Part shown: positions 1-7,806 of the stretch, piece by piece
Layout: every line of letters begins with the position of its first letter
Position numbering within the stretch: position 1 is the stretch's first letter
Notes under the pieces: model-generated
Seen by the model: the letters and a program-made list of their open reading frames with translations, nothing else
Database searches by the model: none
Told to the model about the DNA's origin: nothing
Origin: Streptomyces sulfonofaciens
Lineage (GTDB): Bacteria > Actinomycetota > Actinomycetes > Streptomycetales > Streptomycetaceae
Assembly (NCBI RefSeq): GCF_014656295.1
Contig: NZ_BNCD01000001.1
Location: 682,001-746,000, forward strand
Length of the DNA: 64,000 nt
Direction of reading: 5' to 3'
Position numbers and translations under genes: made by a program

Positions 1-121
1 AGACGACGACCTTCTCGGCAACGGCGCGTTGCGGAGGCGGCAGCTCCCAGTCCACGCCTCCGAGCGGCGTGCTGAAGCCCTTGATCCGTCGCATGACCTC
101 CATGACCCTCATGCTCGGCAT
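1..121 (-). CDS. 5' end of an unidentified protein gene (partial)
   Basis: Reading leftward from an ATG at 121, an open frame of 40 codons runs off the window edge. It begins MPSMRVMEVMRRIKGF and continues with STPLGGVDWELPPPQR, with no stop and good Streptomyces codon use. Nearby in-frame ATGs at 112, 103 and 94 are alternative starts; the one at 103 is preceded by GAGGG. It is divergent from the sigma-factor gene. The family cannot be named from 40 residues, and the gene is too short here for certainty. Confidence 0.5.
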   Translation of the reverse strand, partial: MPSMRVMEVMRRIKGFSTPLGGVDWELPPPQRAVAEKVVV

Positions 122-550
122 CCTAAGGAGGCCGGCGAACGGCCGTGGCCCATCCACGCGGGTTCGTGTGAACGGCGAACCACGGGTGGCACTCGGGTTC
201 CGGCCTCTTCCGTACGTCCGTGCGCGCGGCCGGTGGTCGCCGCACGACCTGCGCCGACGACCGCGGTGTTCGATGGTGCGTGGCGAGCGCGCGCCCGCAC
301 CGTCGCCGTGTCCTTCGGCAATGGCCTCCACCTCTTCGACACCGCCCTGATGCCGTGCCGGGCGGTCGCCGTCCACGACGAGTTGCCCTCATCCCTCATC
401 CGCGCCCCTCGTCCCTCATCCCTTGCCCCCTGGCCTCTTGCCCCCTCGCCCCTCGCCCCTCGTCACCGAAGTGAGAGCGGACCGGCCGCGAGATCGTGGG
501 AAGACGGCCACGAGATCGGAGGCAGTCGCCGGGGGCGTCGCTCGGTACCT

Positions 551-610
551 GACCGGCCGTCGGACCGGCCGTCGGACCGGCCGTCGGACCGGCCGTCGGA
601 CCGGCCGTCG
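551..610. repeat. Five tandem copies of a 12-bp unit
   Basis: The unit GACCGGCCGTCG is repeated five times without error, followed by a decayed copy. Twelve is a multiple of three, so frames stay open through it on both strands, which explains the spurious open frames here. It lies about 170 bp upstream of the sigma-factor start. Confidence 0.9.
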
Positions 611-687
611 CATCGGCTGCCGCTTCGCCGATCCGCTGCGACCACCGCGCCAACGGAACGGCGGACCAGCACGGCCGCCGCCGTCAT

Positions 688-701
688 GTGACCCAGGTCA
701 C
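688..701. promoter_or_regulatory. Inverted repeat upstream of the sigma-factor gene
   Basis: GTGACC-CA-GGTCAC is a perfect 6-bp inverted repeat with a 2-nt spacer, about 80 bp before the sigma-factor start. It could be a dimeric repressor operator. No ECF-type -35/-10 pair with correct spacing was found next to it, so the role is inference. Confidence 0.3.
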
Positions 702-780
702 GGACCGCAGGTGCAGCGTGGGTCGGGTGCCAGTGCCTTCTTCAGGGTGTAGGCGACCGGCGAGAACAGGGACAGTGCGG

Positions 781-1287
781 ATGGAGAAGGGCCGAGCCCG
801 AGAGTTCGACGAGTTCGTGGCCGCCCGCTGGTCGGCGCTGGTGCACCTGGCCCGTCTGCTCGTCGGAGGCGATCGGCACCAGGCCGAGGACCTGCTGCAG
901 GAGTCCCTGGTCAAGCTCTGGTTCGTCTGGCCCAGGGTCGCGGACGGTGCACCGGAGCCGTACGTCCGCAAGGTGATGGTGCGCGCGGCGGCACGCTCCA
1001 GACAGCGGCGCTGGTGGGGTGAACGGCCCGTCGAACGGATGCCCGAGGCGGCGGTGGCCGGCGATGTGTCCGCGGACGTGGCGGAGCGTTCCCGGCTGGA
1101 GACCGCGCTGGCCCGGTTGCCGCCCAAGCAGCGGGTGGCGGTGGTGCTGCGCTACTACCAGGACCTGCCCGAGAGACAGGTGGCGGAGGCGCTCGGGTGC
1201 CCGGTGGGCACGGCCCGGTCCCATGCCGCACGCGGAGTGGCGCGGCTGAGGCAGCTCCTGGCCGAAATGAACGAGCCGGTGCGGTGA
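781..1287 (+). CDS. SigE-family (ECF-like) RNA polymerase sigma factor
   Basis: This 168-residue protein has the two-domain plan of small group IV sigma factors. Region 2 spans about residues 5-75 and includes AEDLLQESLVKLW. Region 4 spans about 110-160, with the helix-turn-helix motif LPERQVAEALGCPVGTARSH. It should direct RNA polymerase to a dedicated promoter set. ATG 781 is chosen because the family N-terminus (EFDEFVAARW) follows directly; the frame is open upstream but carries no family sequence. The next gene, 11 nt downstream, encodes a small membrane protein with an N-terminal cytoplasmic part, the usual place for an anti-sigma partner. The target regulon cannot be told from sequence. 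Confidence 0.9.
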   Translation: MEKGRAREFDEFVAARWSALVHLARLLVGGDRHQAEDLLQESLVKLWFVWPRVADGAPEPYVRKVMVRAAARSRQRRWWGERPVERMPEAAVAGDVSADVAERSRLETALARLPPKQRVAVVLRYYQDLPERQVAEALGCPVGTARSHAARGVARLRQLLAEMNEPVR

Positions 1288-1298
1288 AGGAGAACCCC

Positions 1299-1739
1299 AT
1301 GGATCACTTCGAGCGGCAACTGGTGCGGATGATGCGCGACGCCGAGGCACCCGCACCCTTCGAGCCGAGGCACCGGGAACGGCTCTGGGCGGGAGTCCGT
1401 GTCCGCCGTCGCAAGCGGGCCGCGCGGAGGGCCGTCGGCTCCGTCCTGGCCGTCGCCGGCCTCAGTGCCGGGCTGTTCCTGCTGCCCGGCCACGTGACCC
1501 GGGTCGAGCCCGGCCACCCCCGCCCACTGCCCGGGACGAGCCCGTCGCCCGCCGTCCCGCCCGCCGTCCCGCCCGCGACGCCCGACGGGGCCTCCTCCTT
1601 CCCCCCTGCGACACCCGACGGGCCTCCGGGCGCGCCCTCATCGTCGGGCACCCCCACTGCCACCAACCCCCCGGCCACCAGCACGCCCGGGAGTGAGGGC
1701 ACCGAGACCCCGTCGGGGAGCCCGGCCGACGCGTCGTGA
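1299..1739 (+). CDS. Small membrane protein, candidate anti-sigma partner
   Basis: This 146-residue protein starts at ATG 1299 behind a GAAGGAGA ribosome site. Residues 1-45 are charged and cytoplasmic (MDHFERQLVRMMRDAEAPAP, then an Arg/Lys cluster). One transmembrane segment follows at about 46-65 (VGSVLAVAGLSAGLFLLPG). The rest is a low-complexity Pro/Ser/Thr/Gly tail expected outside the cell. It is co-transcribed with the sigma gene. In SigE-family loci the downstream gene is often a membrane protein that restrains the sigma factor, but no zinc-binding HxxxCxxC anti-sigma motif is visible, so the role is inferred from position and topology. Confidence 0.7.
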   Translation: MDHFERQLVRMMRDAEAPAPFEPRHRERLWAGVRVRRRKRAARRAVGSVLAVAGLSAGLFLLPGHVTRVEPGHPRPLPGTSPSPAVPPAVPPATPDGASSFPPATPDGPPGAPSSSGTPTATNPPATSTPGSEGTETPSGSPADAS

Positions 1740-1891
1740 CCTTCGGCCTCGGCCCCGCCCTCGGCCTCGATCCTGCCCTCGGCCTCGATCCTGCCCTCGG
1801 CCTCGGCCTCGCCTCGGGCACGGCGACTGCGCAGAGGGAGCCGTAGGCGGCCCCGTCCCCGCTCACCACGCGTAACGCCCGCGCACGCCCC

Positions 1892-1951
1892 GCCCCGAGT
1901 GTCTTCGGCCTGCCCCGAGTGTCTTCGGCCTGCCCCGAGTGTCTTCGACCC
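1892..1951. repeat. Three tandem copies of a 20-bp unit
   Basis: The unit GCCCCGAGTGTCTTCGGCCT occurs twice exactly and a third time with changes at its 3' end. It ends about 30 bp before the GTG start of the glycosyltransferase gene, in its 5' leader. Confidence 0.9.
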
Positions 1952-1982
1952 GCCCCCGCCAGGTCACGAACAAGGACGAAAC

Positions 1983-3365
1983 GTGAGAGACCAGAGATCC
2001 CCTGAGCTGAAGGATCTGGACCGGCTGCCACATCGCGCACCGGCGACGACGAACGACCCGGAGTCCGTGCCGAGGCACCGCCTGGAACCCGTCCCGCCGC
2101 ACCACCTGCAACCCCTGCCGACGCACCGTCCGAAGCCCGTGCCGCCGCACCGCCCGGAGTCGACGGGCCACCTGGACCTCCTGCCGACGCACCGCCCGGA
2201 GCCGGTGCCGGCACACCCCCCGGAGCCCGTCCTGGACATCGTCGTCCCCGTGTTCAACGAGGAGAGGGCTCTGGCGCCGAGCGTACGGAGGCTGCACGCA
2301 CATCTGCGTAAGACCTTCCCCTACCCGTTCCGTATCACCATCGCCGACAACGCCAGCACGGACAGCACTCCGCGCATAGCCGCCCGGCTGGCGGACGAAC
2401 TGACCGAAGCACAGTGGCTCCGGCTGGCCGAGAAGGGCCGCGGCCGGGCGCTGCGCACCGCCTGGTCGCTCTCGCCGGCACTCGTACTCGCGTACATGGA
2501 CGTGGACCTGTCCACGGAACTGACCGCGCTGCTGCCGCTCGTGGCCCCGGTGCTCTCCGGCCACTCCGACATGGCCATCGGCACCCGTCTTGCCCCCGGT
2601 TCCCGGGTGGTGCGCGGCCCCTACCGGGAGATCACCTCCCGTGGCTACAACGCCCTCCTGCGCGCCGTCCTCGGCGTGGGTTTCTCCGACGCGCAGTGCG
2701 GGTTCAAGGCGGTGCGGCGTGAGGTGGCCGAGCGGCTGCTGCCGCTCGTGCAGGATTCCGAGTGGTTCTTCGACACCGAACTGCTGGTGATCGCCGAGCG
2801 TGCCGGGCTGCGCATCCACGAGGTGCCGGTCGACTGGGTGGACGACTCCGACAGCCGGGTCGACATCCTCGCCACGGCGCTGGCCGACCTGCGCGGCATC
2901 GCCAGGATCGGCGTGGCGCTGGCGCGAGGCACGCTGCTGCCGCGCGGGTCGCTCCGCGACGGCGGCGCGGACGCACCGGGCGGGCTCGCCACCCGACTCG
3001 TGTGCTTCGCCGCGGCGGGATCCCTCAGCACCCTCGCCTCCCTGCTCCTCTACGGGGCGCTGCGCCCAGCGGCGGGATCCCGGGCCGCCGACGCTCTCAC
3101 GCTGCTGGTCTGCGCCGTCGCCGGCGCGGCCGTGACCGGACGGCTCACCTTCGGCCCCCGCGGTCGCCGCGGTGTGCCGCGCCACCGGGGCAGGGGCCTG
3201 GCCGCCCTCCTGATCGGCCTGGCGCTCACCGGCGGATCGCTCGCCGCCCTGCACCACACGGCCCCGGCCGGGCGCGCCACCGAACTCGCCGTACTCCTCG
3301 CCGCCAACCTGGCCGCGGCGCTGCTGCGGTTCCCGCTCTCGCGAGCACGGGCGTTCCGCGCATGA
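1983..3365 (+). CDS. GT2 glycosyltransferase fused to a GtrA-like membrane domain
   Basis: This 460-residue protein starts at GTG 1983, with AAGGA about 8 nt upstream; an earlier in-frame start lies inside the repeat and lacks a ribosome site. Residues 1-80 are a Pro/His/Arg-rich repeat (PVPPHHLQP, PLPTHRPKP). The GT2 domain follows: DIVVPVFNEE near 84-93, the nucleotide-binding DNASTDST near 122, and the metal-binding MDVDLST near 172. The C-terminus (about 335-460) has four hydrophobic segments like GtrA flippase subunits. GT2-GtrA fusions typically make and move polyprenyl-phosphate sugars. The stop overlaps the next start (ATGA), and two PIG-V-like transferases that would use such a donor follow. 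Sugar identity is unknown. Confidence 0.88.
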   Translation: MRDQRSPELKDLDRLPHRAPATTNDPESVPRHRLEPVPPHHLQPLPTHRPKPVPPHRPESTGHLDLLPTHRPEPVPAHPPEPVLDIVVPVFNEERALAPSVRRLHAHLRKTFPYPFRITIADNASTDSTPRIAARLADELTEAQWLRLAEKGRGRALRTAWSLSPALVLAYMDVDLSTELTALLPLVAPVLSGHSDMAIGTRLAPGSRVVRGPYREITSRGYNALLRAVLGVGFSDAQCGFKAVRREVAERLLPLVQDSEWFFDTELLVIAERAGLRIHEVPVDWVDDSDSRVDILATALADLRGIARIGVALARGTLLPRGSLRDGGADAPGGLATRLVCFAAAGSLSTLASLLLYGALRPAAGSRAADALTLLVCAVAGAAVTGRLTFGPRGRRGVPRHRGRGLAALLIGLALTGGSLAALHHTAPAGRATELAVLLAANLAAALLRFPLSRARAFRA

Positions 3366-4654
3366 ACAGGACCACCACCCGTACGGCCGCGACCGCCACC
3401 CCGTACCGGCACGCGAGGCCGTCGCAGCAGCCCGCCACCACGGGTCCCGACCGACGACGCGGACTGCGCCGCACGGTCGAGCACCAGGTCGAGCACCATG
3501 GGCCCGTACTGGCCGTCTACGGCACGCTCAAGCTCGTCGGCTTCGCCGCCTTCATGTGGCTGCTGCACTCCGGCGGGGACTACCGCACGAAGCACCCGCG
3601 CTTCGGCGGCGGCGCTCATCCATGGGACGTCCTGGCCAGTTGGGACGGCTGGTGGTACCAGCAGATCGCCGCACACGGGTACGACCCCCGGCTGATCCCG
3701 ATCCCGGGCGCCACGGGTCCGATCACGCTCGAAGGGAACTCGGCGGCGTTCTTCCCGCTCTACCCCGCTCTGATGCGGCTGGTCTCCGAGCTCACCGGCC
3801 TCGGCCTGTACGGTGCAGGACTGCTGGTCTCCGTCGTCGCCTCCTTCGCCGCCGCACTGGGCGTCTACACCCTCACCGAACGCCTCGGGGGCAGACGGGC
3901 CGGGCTGGCCGCGGCCGGCCTCTGGGCGGTCTGGCCCGGTTCCGGCGTGGAGTGGGCGCTCTACTCCGACTCCCTCTACGTGGCCCTGGCCGTCTGGGCC
4001 TGCCACGCCGTCCTGAGCCGCCGCTGGCTCACGGCCGGTCTCCTCACCTGCGTGGCCGGGCTCAACAGGCCCACCGCCGCGGCGCTGATCGCAGCCGTCG
4101 CCGCCGCGGCCCTGCTCGCGCTCCACCGCCGCCGCGACGGCATCCTGCGGCCGGTGGCCGCGATGGCCGTCGCCCCACTCGGCCTCCTCGCCTATCTCGG
4201 CTGGGTGGGTCATCGAACGGGTCAACGCGACGGCTACTTCAGACTTCAGTCCGGTGCCTGGGCCCACGAGTGGGACTTCGGCCGGCACACCCTCGACGTC
4301 CTCTCCTCCGTCCCGGTGGGCCACTTCGACTACCCCTTCGCCTGGCCCTTCGAGGACCTGGTCGGCGTCGGTGTCGTCCTGCTCGCGCTCGTCCTGTTCC
4401 CGCTGCTGCTCCGGCTGCGTCCCCCGGTCGTCCTGGTGGTCCACACCGTGCTCACCCTCGTCCTCGTCCTGGGCAGCCGGCAGATATTCGGCAACGTCTC
4501 CCGCTATCTGCTCCCCCTCTTCCCCCTCTTCCTCCCGCTCGCCCTCGCCCTGCGCCGCCTCAGCCCGACCCACCAGACCCTGCTGCTGGGCATCGCGGCC
4601 CTGGCTTCCGGCTCGTACGCCGGCTACGGCCTTTTCGAACTCGGCGTCCCGTAA
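3362..4654 (+). CDS. PIG-V-like multi-spanning glycosyltransferase (first copy)
   Basis: This 430-residue polytopic membrane protein starts at ATG 3362, overlapping the stop of the GT2-GtrA gene by 4 nt, so translation is probably coupled. After a soluble N-terminus of about 50 residues come about ten hydrophobic segments. The signature WDGWWYQQIAAHGYD lies at about 92-107, with EGNSAAFFPLYPALMRLV shortly after. This WDxxxYxxIAxxGY pattern plus FFPLYP is typical of PIG-V/GT-C mannosyltransferases, which use a polyprenol-phosphate sugar outside the membrane. It probably consumes the donor made by the upstream gene. Acceptor and sugar are not predictable. Confidence 0.85.
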   Translation: MNRTTTRTAATATPYRHARPSQQPATTGPDRRRGLRRTVEHQVEHHGPVLAVYGTLKLVGFAAFMWLLHSGGDYRTKHPRFGGGAHPWDVLASWDGWWYQQIAAHGYDPRLIPIPGATGPITLEGNSAAFFPLYPALMRLVSELTGLGLYGAGLLVSVVASFAAALGVYTLTERLGGRRAGLAAAGLWAVWPGSGVEWALYSDSLYVALAVWACHAVLSRRWLTAGLLTCVAGLNRPTAAALIAAVAAAALLALHRRRDGILRPVAAMAVAPLGLLAYLGWVGHRTGQRDGYFRLQSGAWAHEWDFGRHTLDVLSSVPVGHFDYPFAWPFEDLVGVGVVLLALVLFPLLLRLRPPVVLVVHTVLTLVLVLGSRQIFGNVSRYLLPLFPLFLPLALALRRLSPTHQTLLLGIAALASGSYAGYGLFELGVP

Positions 4655-4680
4655 CCGACGGACCCGGGAGAGGACGCCCG

Positions 4681-6111
4681 ATGACCACGACCCTGCCCAC
4701 CGCCGACCGGTCGGCCGCGCATCCGGCACACGACGCTCCCGTACGGGACCCAGGTCCCGTACGGGACCCAGGTCCCGTACGGGAGCCCACCGGCGCCCCC
4801 GAGCAGCGGCGACTGCTCACCCGACTCAGCCGACTGGCCCGACTCACTCGGCTGGCGCGACTCACTCGACTGGCGCGACGCACTTGGCTGGCGCGACTGG
4901 CGCGACTGGCCCCGACGGACCTCCGGGTACTCCGGCTCTACCTGTTCACGCGCCTCGGGCTGTGCGTCGTCGCGTACTGCACCGCCTGGCTGGCCCCTGC
5001 CGGATCCGACGCCGGAACACCCGCCCCATGGCTGTCCCGCTGGGAGCAATGGGACTGGGTGCACTACCAGCACATAGCGCAGTACGGCTACTTCGGCCCC
5101 TTCCCGGGACTCGACCCCGCGTCCGACAACCGGGTGGCCTTCTTCCCCGGTTTGCCCTTCCTGCTGCGCGCCGTGCACACCCTCATCGCGGACTGGGCCG
5201 TGGCAGGGCTGCTGATCTCCCTGGTGAGCGGTGCGGTGGCCGTCGTAGCCCTGGCCAGGATCGCCGGACAGGACCGACGGGATGGTGCTCTGGTCGGTCG
5301 GCGGGGCGGTGCTCCGGCCGACCGGCGGGACGGCGCTCTGGCCGGCCGACGGGCCGCGAGCTTCCTGCTGCTGTCGCCCGCCGCGGTGTTCCTGGCGGCC
5401 GGCTACACGGAATCCCTCTTCCTCGCGTTCGCGCTGCCGTCCTGGCTCGCGGCGAGGAACCGCAACTGGCCGGCCGCGGGCGTTCTCGCCGCCCTGGCCA
5501 CCACCACCCGGATCAGCGGCCTGTTCCTGGCCGCCGCGATCGCGGTCGAATGCGTCCTGGTCCGGGACGGGTGCCCAGGGCACGGTCGTTGGCGCACCCG
5601 TTGGCGTGGCCGTTGGCGCGCTCTGCCCTGGTGCGCTCTGCCCGCCGTGCCCGCCGCGGCCTACACCGCCTACCTGCACGCGAACACCGGCGACTGGAGT
5701 GCCTGGAAGCACGCGCAGGAACGCGGCTGGAATCGGTCCTTCCATACGCCGGCCGAAGCGTTCCGGAACACCTGGCGGAACGCCTTCGACCACCTCCAGA
5801 CCACCGGCTACGCCTGGGAGTTCCAGCTCGAACTGGCCGCGATGGCGGTCGGTGTCCTGCTGCTCTCCGTCCTCCTGCTCCGCCGCCGCTGGCCGGAAGC
5901 CGTGTACATCGGGCTCAACCTCTGGGCCCTGGGCACGTCGTACTGGTACCTCTCCATCCCCCGCGCAACCCTGCTCTGGTGGCCGCTGTGGACGGGCCTG
6001 GCCCACTGGAGCCTGCGGCGCACATGGGTGAAGGAGGCGTACGTCGGCACAGCGGCTCCGCTGATGGCGGTACTCGCGGTGACGTTCACCTCGGGTCACT
6101 GGTCCGGCTGA
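4681..6111 (+). CDS. PIG-V-like multi-spanning glycosyltransferase (second copy)
   Basis: This 476-residue GT-C type membrane protein starts at ATG 4681 behind GGGAGAGG. The N-terminal 75 residues are unusual: a repeated VRDPGP encoded by an 18-bp repeat (4738-4784), then an amphipathic Arg/Leu repeat (RLTRLARLTRLARRTW). The catalytic-type signature WEQWDWVHYQHIAQYGYFG is near residues 118-136, followed by FFPGLPFLLRAVH. It is a diverged paralogue of the preceding gene and completes a three-gene operon for transfer of lipid-linked sugar. Residues near 200-225 contain another Gly/Arg repeat (GRRGGAPADRRDGALAGRR), so the coding sequence itself is prone to repeat expansion. Confidence 0.85.
   Translation: MTTTLPTADRSAAHPAHDAPVRDPGPVRDPGPVREPTGAPEQRRLLTRLSRLARLTRLARLTRLARRTWLARLARLAPTDLRVLRLYLFTRLGLCVVAYCTAWLAPAGSDAGTPAPWLSRWEQWDWVHYQHIAQYGYFGPFPGLDPASDNRVAFFPGLPFLLRAVHTLIADWAVAGLLISLVSGAVAVVALARIAGQDRRDGALVGRRGGAPADRRDGALAGRRAASFLLLSPAAVFLAAGYTESLFLAFALPSWLAARNRNWPAAGVLAALATTTRISGLFLAAAIAVECVLVRDGCPGHGRWRTRWRGRWRALPWCALPAVPAAAYTAYLHANTGDWSAWKHAQERGWNRSFHTPAEAFRNTWRNAFDHLQTTGYAWEFQLELAAMAVGVLLLSVLLLRRRWPEAVYIGLNLWALGTSYWYLSIPRATLLWWPLWTGLAHWSLRRTWVKEAYVGTAAPLMAVLAVTFTSGHWSG
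4738..4784. repeat. 18-bp palindromic tandem repeat inside the second PIG-V-like gene
   Basis: The unit CCCGTACGGGACCCAGGT is present twice plus a partial third copy. Each unit contains the palindromes CCCGTACGGG and GGGACCCAGGTCCC (one mismatched centre), so the transcript can fold. In frame it encodes VRDPGP repeats. Confidence 0.85.
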
Positions 6112-6209
6112 GGTGATGTTCGTGTCGGCCTCTGGTCCGGGTGCGGTGACGTTCCTCCGGCATACATCTGGCACACCTCTGGAACGCCTCCCGCCAGGCT
6201 GTTTGCGGT

Positions 6210-6530
6210 CTACTTGCCGGGAGGGCGGAAGGCGACCTGCCGGCGGGCGGCCTCGTCGACCTCACCGACGGTGAGGAGGGGAGTGGCCCGGGTGCGGACC
6301 GCGCCGCTGGCCTTGACCGTGAGGCTGACGGCGGCCATGGAAACCGGATCGGGGAAGTCCACGATGCAGACGAGGTCGTCGTCCCCGAAAGCGAAGTACA
6401 TGACCTCGACAGTCCCGCCGAGTTCGCCGACGACGTGGTCGACGGCCGCCCGGCGCCCACTCCCCCCTTCCTTGAGCAGACCTTTCGTACCCTCGGCGGT
6501 GTAGGACGCCTGGATGAGAAACTTCGGCAT
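6210..6530 (-). CDS. GYD-domain protein
   Basis: This 106-residue single-domain protein begins MPKFLIQASYTAEGTKGLL behind GGGAG. The order of elements (N-terminal beta strand, helix, VVGELGGTVEVMYFAFGDDD, VCIVDFPDPVSMAAVSL) fits the GYD family, a ferredoxin-like alpha/beta fold of unknown function. It is convergent with the glycosyltransferase operon, with 98 bp between them. Nothing links it functionally to its neighbours. Confidence 0.85.
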   Translation of the reverse strand: MPKFLIQASYTAEGTKGLLKEGGSGRRAAVDHVVGELGGTVEVMYFAFGDDDLVCIVDFPDPVSMAAVSLTVKASGAVRTRATPLLTVGEVDEAARRQVAFRPPGK

Positions 6531-6633
6531 GGGGGCTCCCTACCAGCGAACTCGTACGGTGTGCAGGTGGACCTTCCCGCCGCCACGCCGCCCGCCACGC
6601 ACGACACGGCTGAATCACTCGTTGGAAGCCGAA

Positions 6634-6808
6634 CGGTGTCTTCGTGTCGCCAAGGCCACCGATGCGACGGTTGACGTCCGGTTGGTTCGCCCGGCGTCAT
6701 CGTGATCGGGGGATGTCGGCGTTCACGGTGGAGGCTGAGGCGGGTCGGGGATTCGGCGGTAGGCGGTCGGCCGGAGGCGGACAGTCCCGTGGCGGGAGAG
6801 GAGCACGG
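6634..6808 (+). pseudogene. Fossil fragment of a GntR-family regulator gene
   Basis: The plus strand here aligns with bases 14336-14480 of the intact gntR gene in this window. Shared blocks include CGGTGTCTTCGTG, GGTTCGCCC, TTCACGGTGGA, GCTGAGGCGG and GGCCGGAGG, interrupted by small indels. It corresponds to the linker between DNA-binding and ligand domains and no longer has an open frame. It is therefore the remnant of a second, related gntR copy. It overlaps the 3' end of the leftward gene at 6697-7242. Confidence 0.75.
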
Positions 6809-7242
6809 GCCGTCACAAAACTGACGACAGGGCCGTCCTCGGAATTCGATGCCGTGACCTCGAACGTACGATCTGGGAACGCTTCCCGCAGACAGCGGCG
6901 CCATGAAACGGAGATCTGTTCTGCAAGGGCAACGGCACCGGCCTCCGAGGCGGGACCCTCGGAAATGTCGACGTACAGCCACAACCGGAATTGGTTCAAC
7001 GTGGCTTCAATGGCTCTGCTGTCGCCCTGCAATCGTTCGTGCCAGTCTTGGAAGTTTCCCGGATCGTAGACCCGATCCCACAGCACGCAGCCTTCCACTT
7101 CTACGAACCGCGGCATGAAAACTCGCGCGAAAGCAGCCCATCCACCCAGACCCACATTCTGTGCGAGGTAATCCAGGTAGTCGGTCGTGTCGCCCGCGGC
7201 TTGCGTCCACTCACTGAGTCCCGGGATGCTCGTGGGGTCCAT
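6697..7242 (-). CDS. Hypothetical protein, possible orphan immunity protein, with a recruited C-terminus
   Basis: This 181-residue protein starts at ATG 7242 with GAAGAGAG upstream. Residues 1-145 look globular and acidic (MDPTSIPGLSEWTQAAGD, WAAFARVFMPRFVEVEG, HERLQGDSRAIEATLNQFR). No family is recognised. From about residue 148 the sequence becomes PRDCPPPADRLPPNPRP, which is the antisense translation of the gntR fossil; the same antisense string (PRDCPPPAG) arises from the intact gntR at 14.4 kb. The native end has thus been lost and replaced. It lies downstream of a toxin/immunity pair, where spare immunity genes often collect, so that role is possible but unproven. Confidence 0.6.
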   Translation of the reverse strand: MDPTSIPGLSEWTQAAGDTTDYLDYLAQNVGLGGWAAFARVFMPRFVEVEGCVLWDRVYDPGNFQDWHERLQGDSRAIEATLNQFRLWLYVDISEGPASEAGAVALAEQISVSWRRCLREAFPDRTFEVTASNSEDGPVVSFVTARAPLPPRDCPPPADRLPPNPRPASASTVNADIPRSR

Positions 7243-7353
7243 GGGCGCTCTCTTCGGCCCAATCTCAAGGCCAGTCGGGGCAGAAACATGCGTGAACGGC
7301 GATGGCGACCTTCCGCGAGATCGGGTACGGGATAAGAGACCAAGGATTCACTG

Positions 7354-7806
7354 TCACCCCCAGACCGCTCGCAGATCATTGCTCCGCACGGTGATCGATG
7401 CGTCCGTCAGTGCCATCTCGTGAATGCAGCCGCCGTCCTGATCCGGAAGGATCTCGTCGAGCAGTATCGCATCGGCCGGCATCCAGTCGATTTCCTGCTG
7501 GTAGTCGATCGAGAAATGCCGCACGCCTGAGTAGGTGATGGTGAGGCCGGTGTCGTGCTTCCACTCATTGGGCGCAAATTCCAACGTCAGACGGCCGCTC
7601 TTGTCTGTGGCCAGGTGGATGTCGGAAAGTTCGAGGTCCTTGACGCAATGAGTACTACTCATGCTGTAATGCCCCGGGTCGGATGCAAATTCCCAGGCGC
7701 CCGGGGGGAGTTCCTCGCGCAGTTTGGGAAGTTCAGCCAGATAGGACTGTGGGTCAACATGGAACCCCTGCAGGTCCGCATCCCAATCCGCCTTGACGAA
7801 TTTCAT
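7354..7806 (-). CDS. Immunity protein of the RHS toxin (probable)
   Basis: This 150-residue acidic protein begins MKFVKADWDADLQGFHVDPQ. ATG 7806 is preferred over a start further upstream because GGAAGG lies at the right distance. Its ATG overlaps the stop of the upstream RHS toxin tail (ATGA), the arrangement expected for a toxin and its cognate antidote. There is no signal peptide or membrane segment, so it would act in the cytoplasm by binding the toxin domain. The sequence is not recognised as a named immunity family. With the toxin truncated it may now be an orphan antidote. Confidence 0.65.
   Translation of the reverse strand: MKFVKADWDADLQGFHVDPQSYLAELPKLREELPPGAWEFASDPGHYSMSSTHCVKDLELSDIHLATDKSGRLTLEFAPNEWKHDTGLTITYSGVRHFSIDYQQEIDWMPADAILLDEILPDQDGGCIHEMALTDASITVRSNDLRAVWG

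Larger units (their letters stand above)
122..780. other. Divergent intergenic region, no convincing gene
   Basis: This 659-bp spacer separates the leftward partial gene from the sigma-factor gene. Open frames cross it on both strands, but they are low-complexity (Pro/Ser/Arg repeats) with no domain and no ribosome site. It contains a C-rich stretch at about 395-465, a 12-bp tandem repeat and a small inverted repeat just before the sigma gene. Confidence 0.5.

Noticed and set aside
654..690. ECF-type GGAAC...GTC autoregulatory promoter of the sigma gene
   Set aside because: GGAAC at 655-659 and GTC at 683-685 are separated by 23 bases, too far for a functional -35/-10 pair.
29..691. Rightward open frame of about 220 codons at the left end
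   Set aside because: It overlaps the better-supported leftward partial gene, ends in a 12-bp repeat array and has no recognisable protein features.
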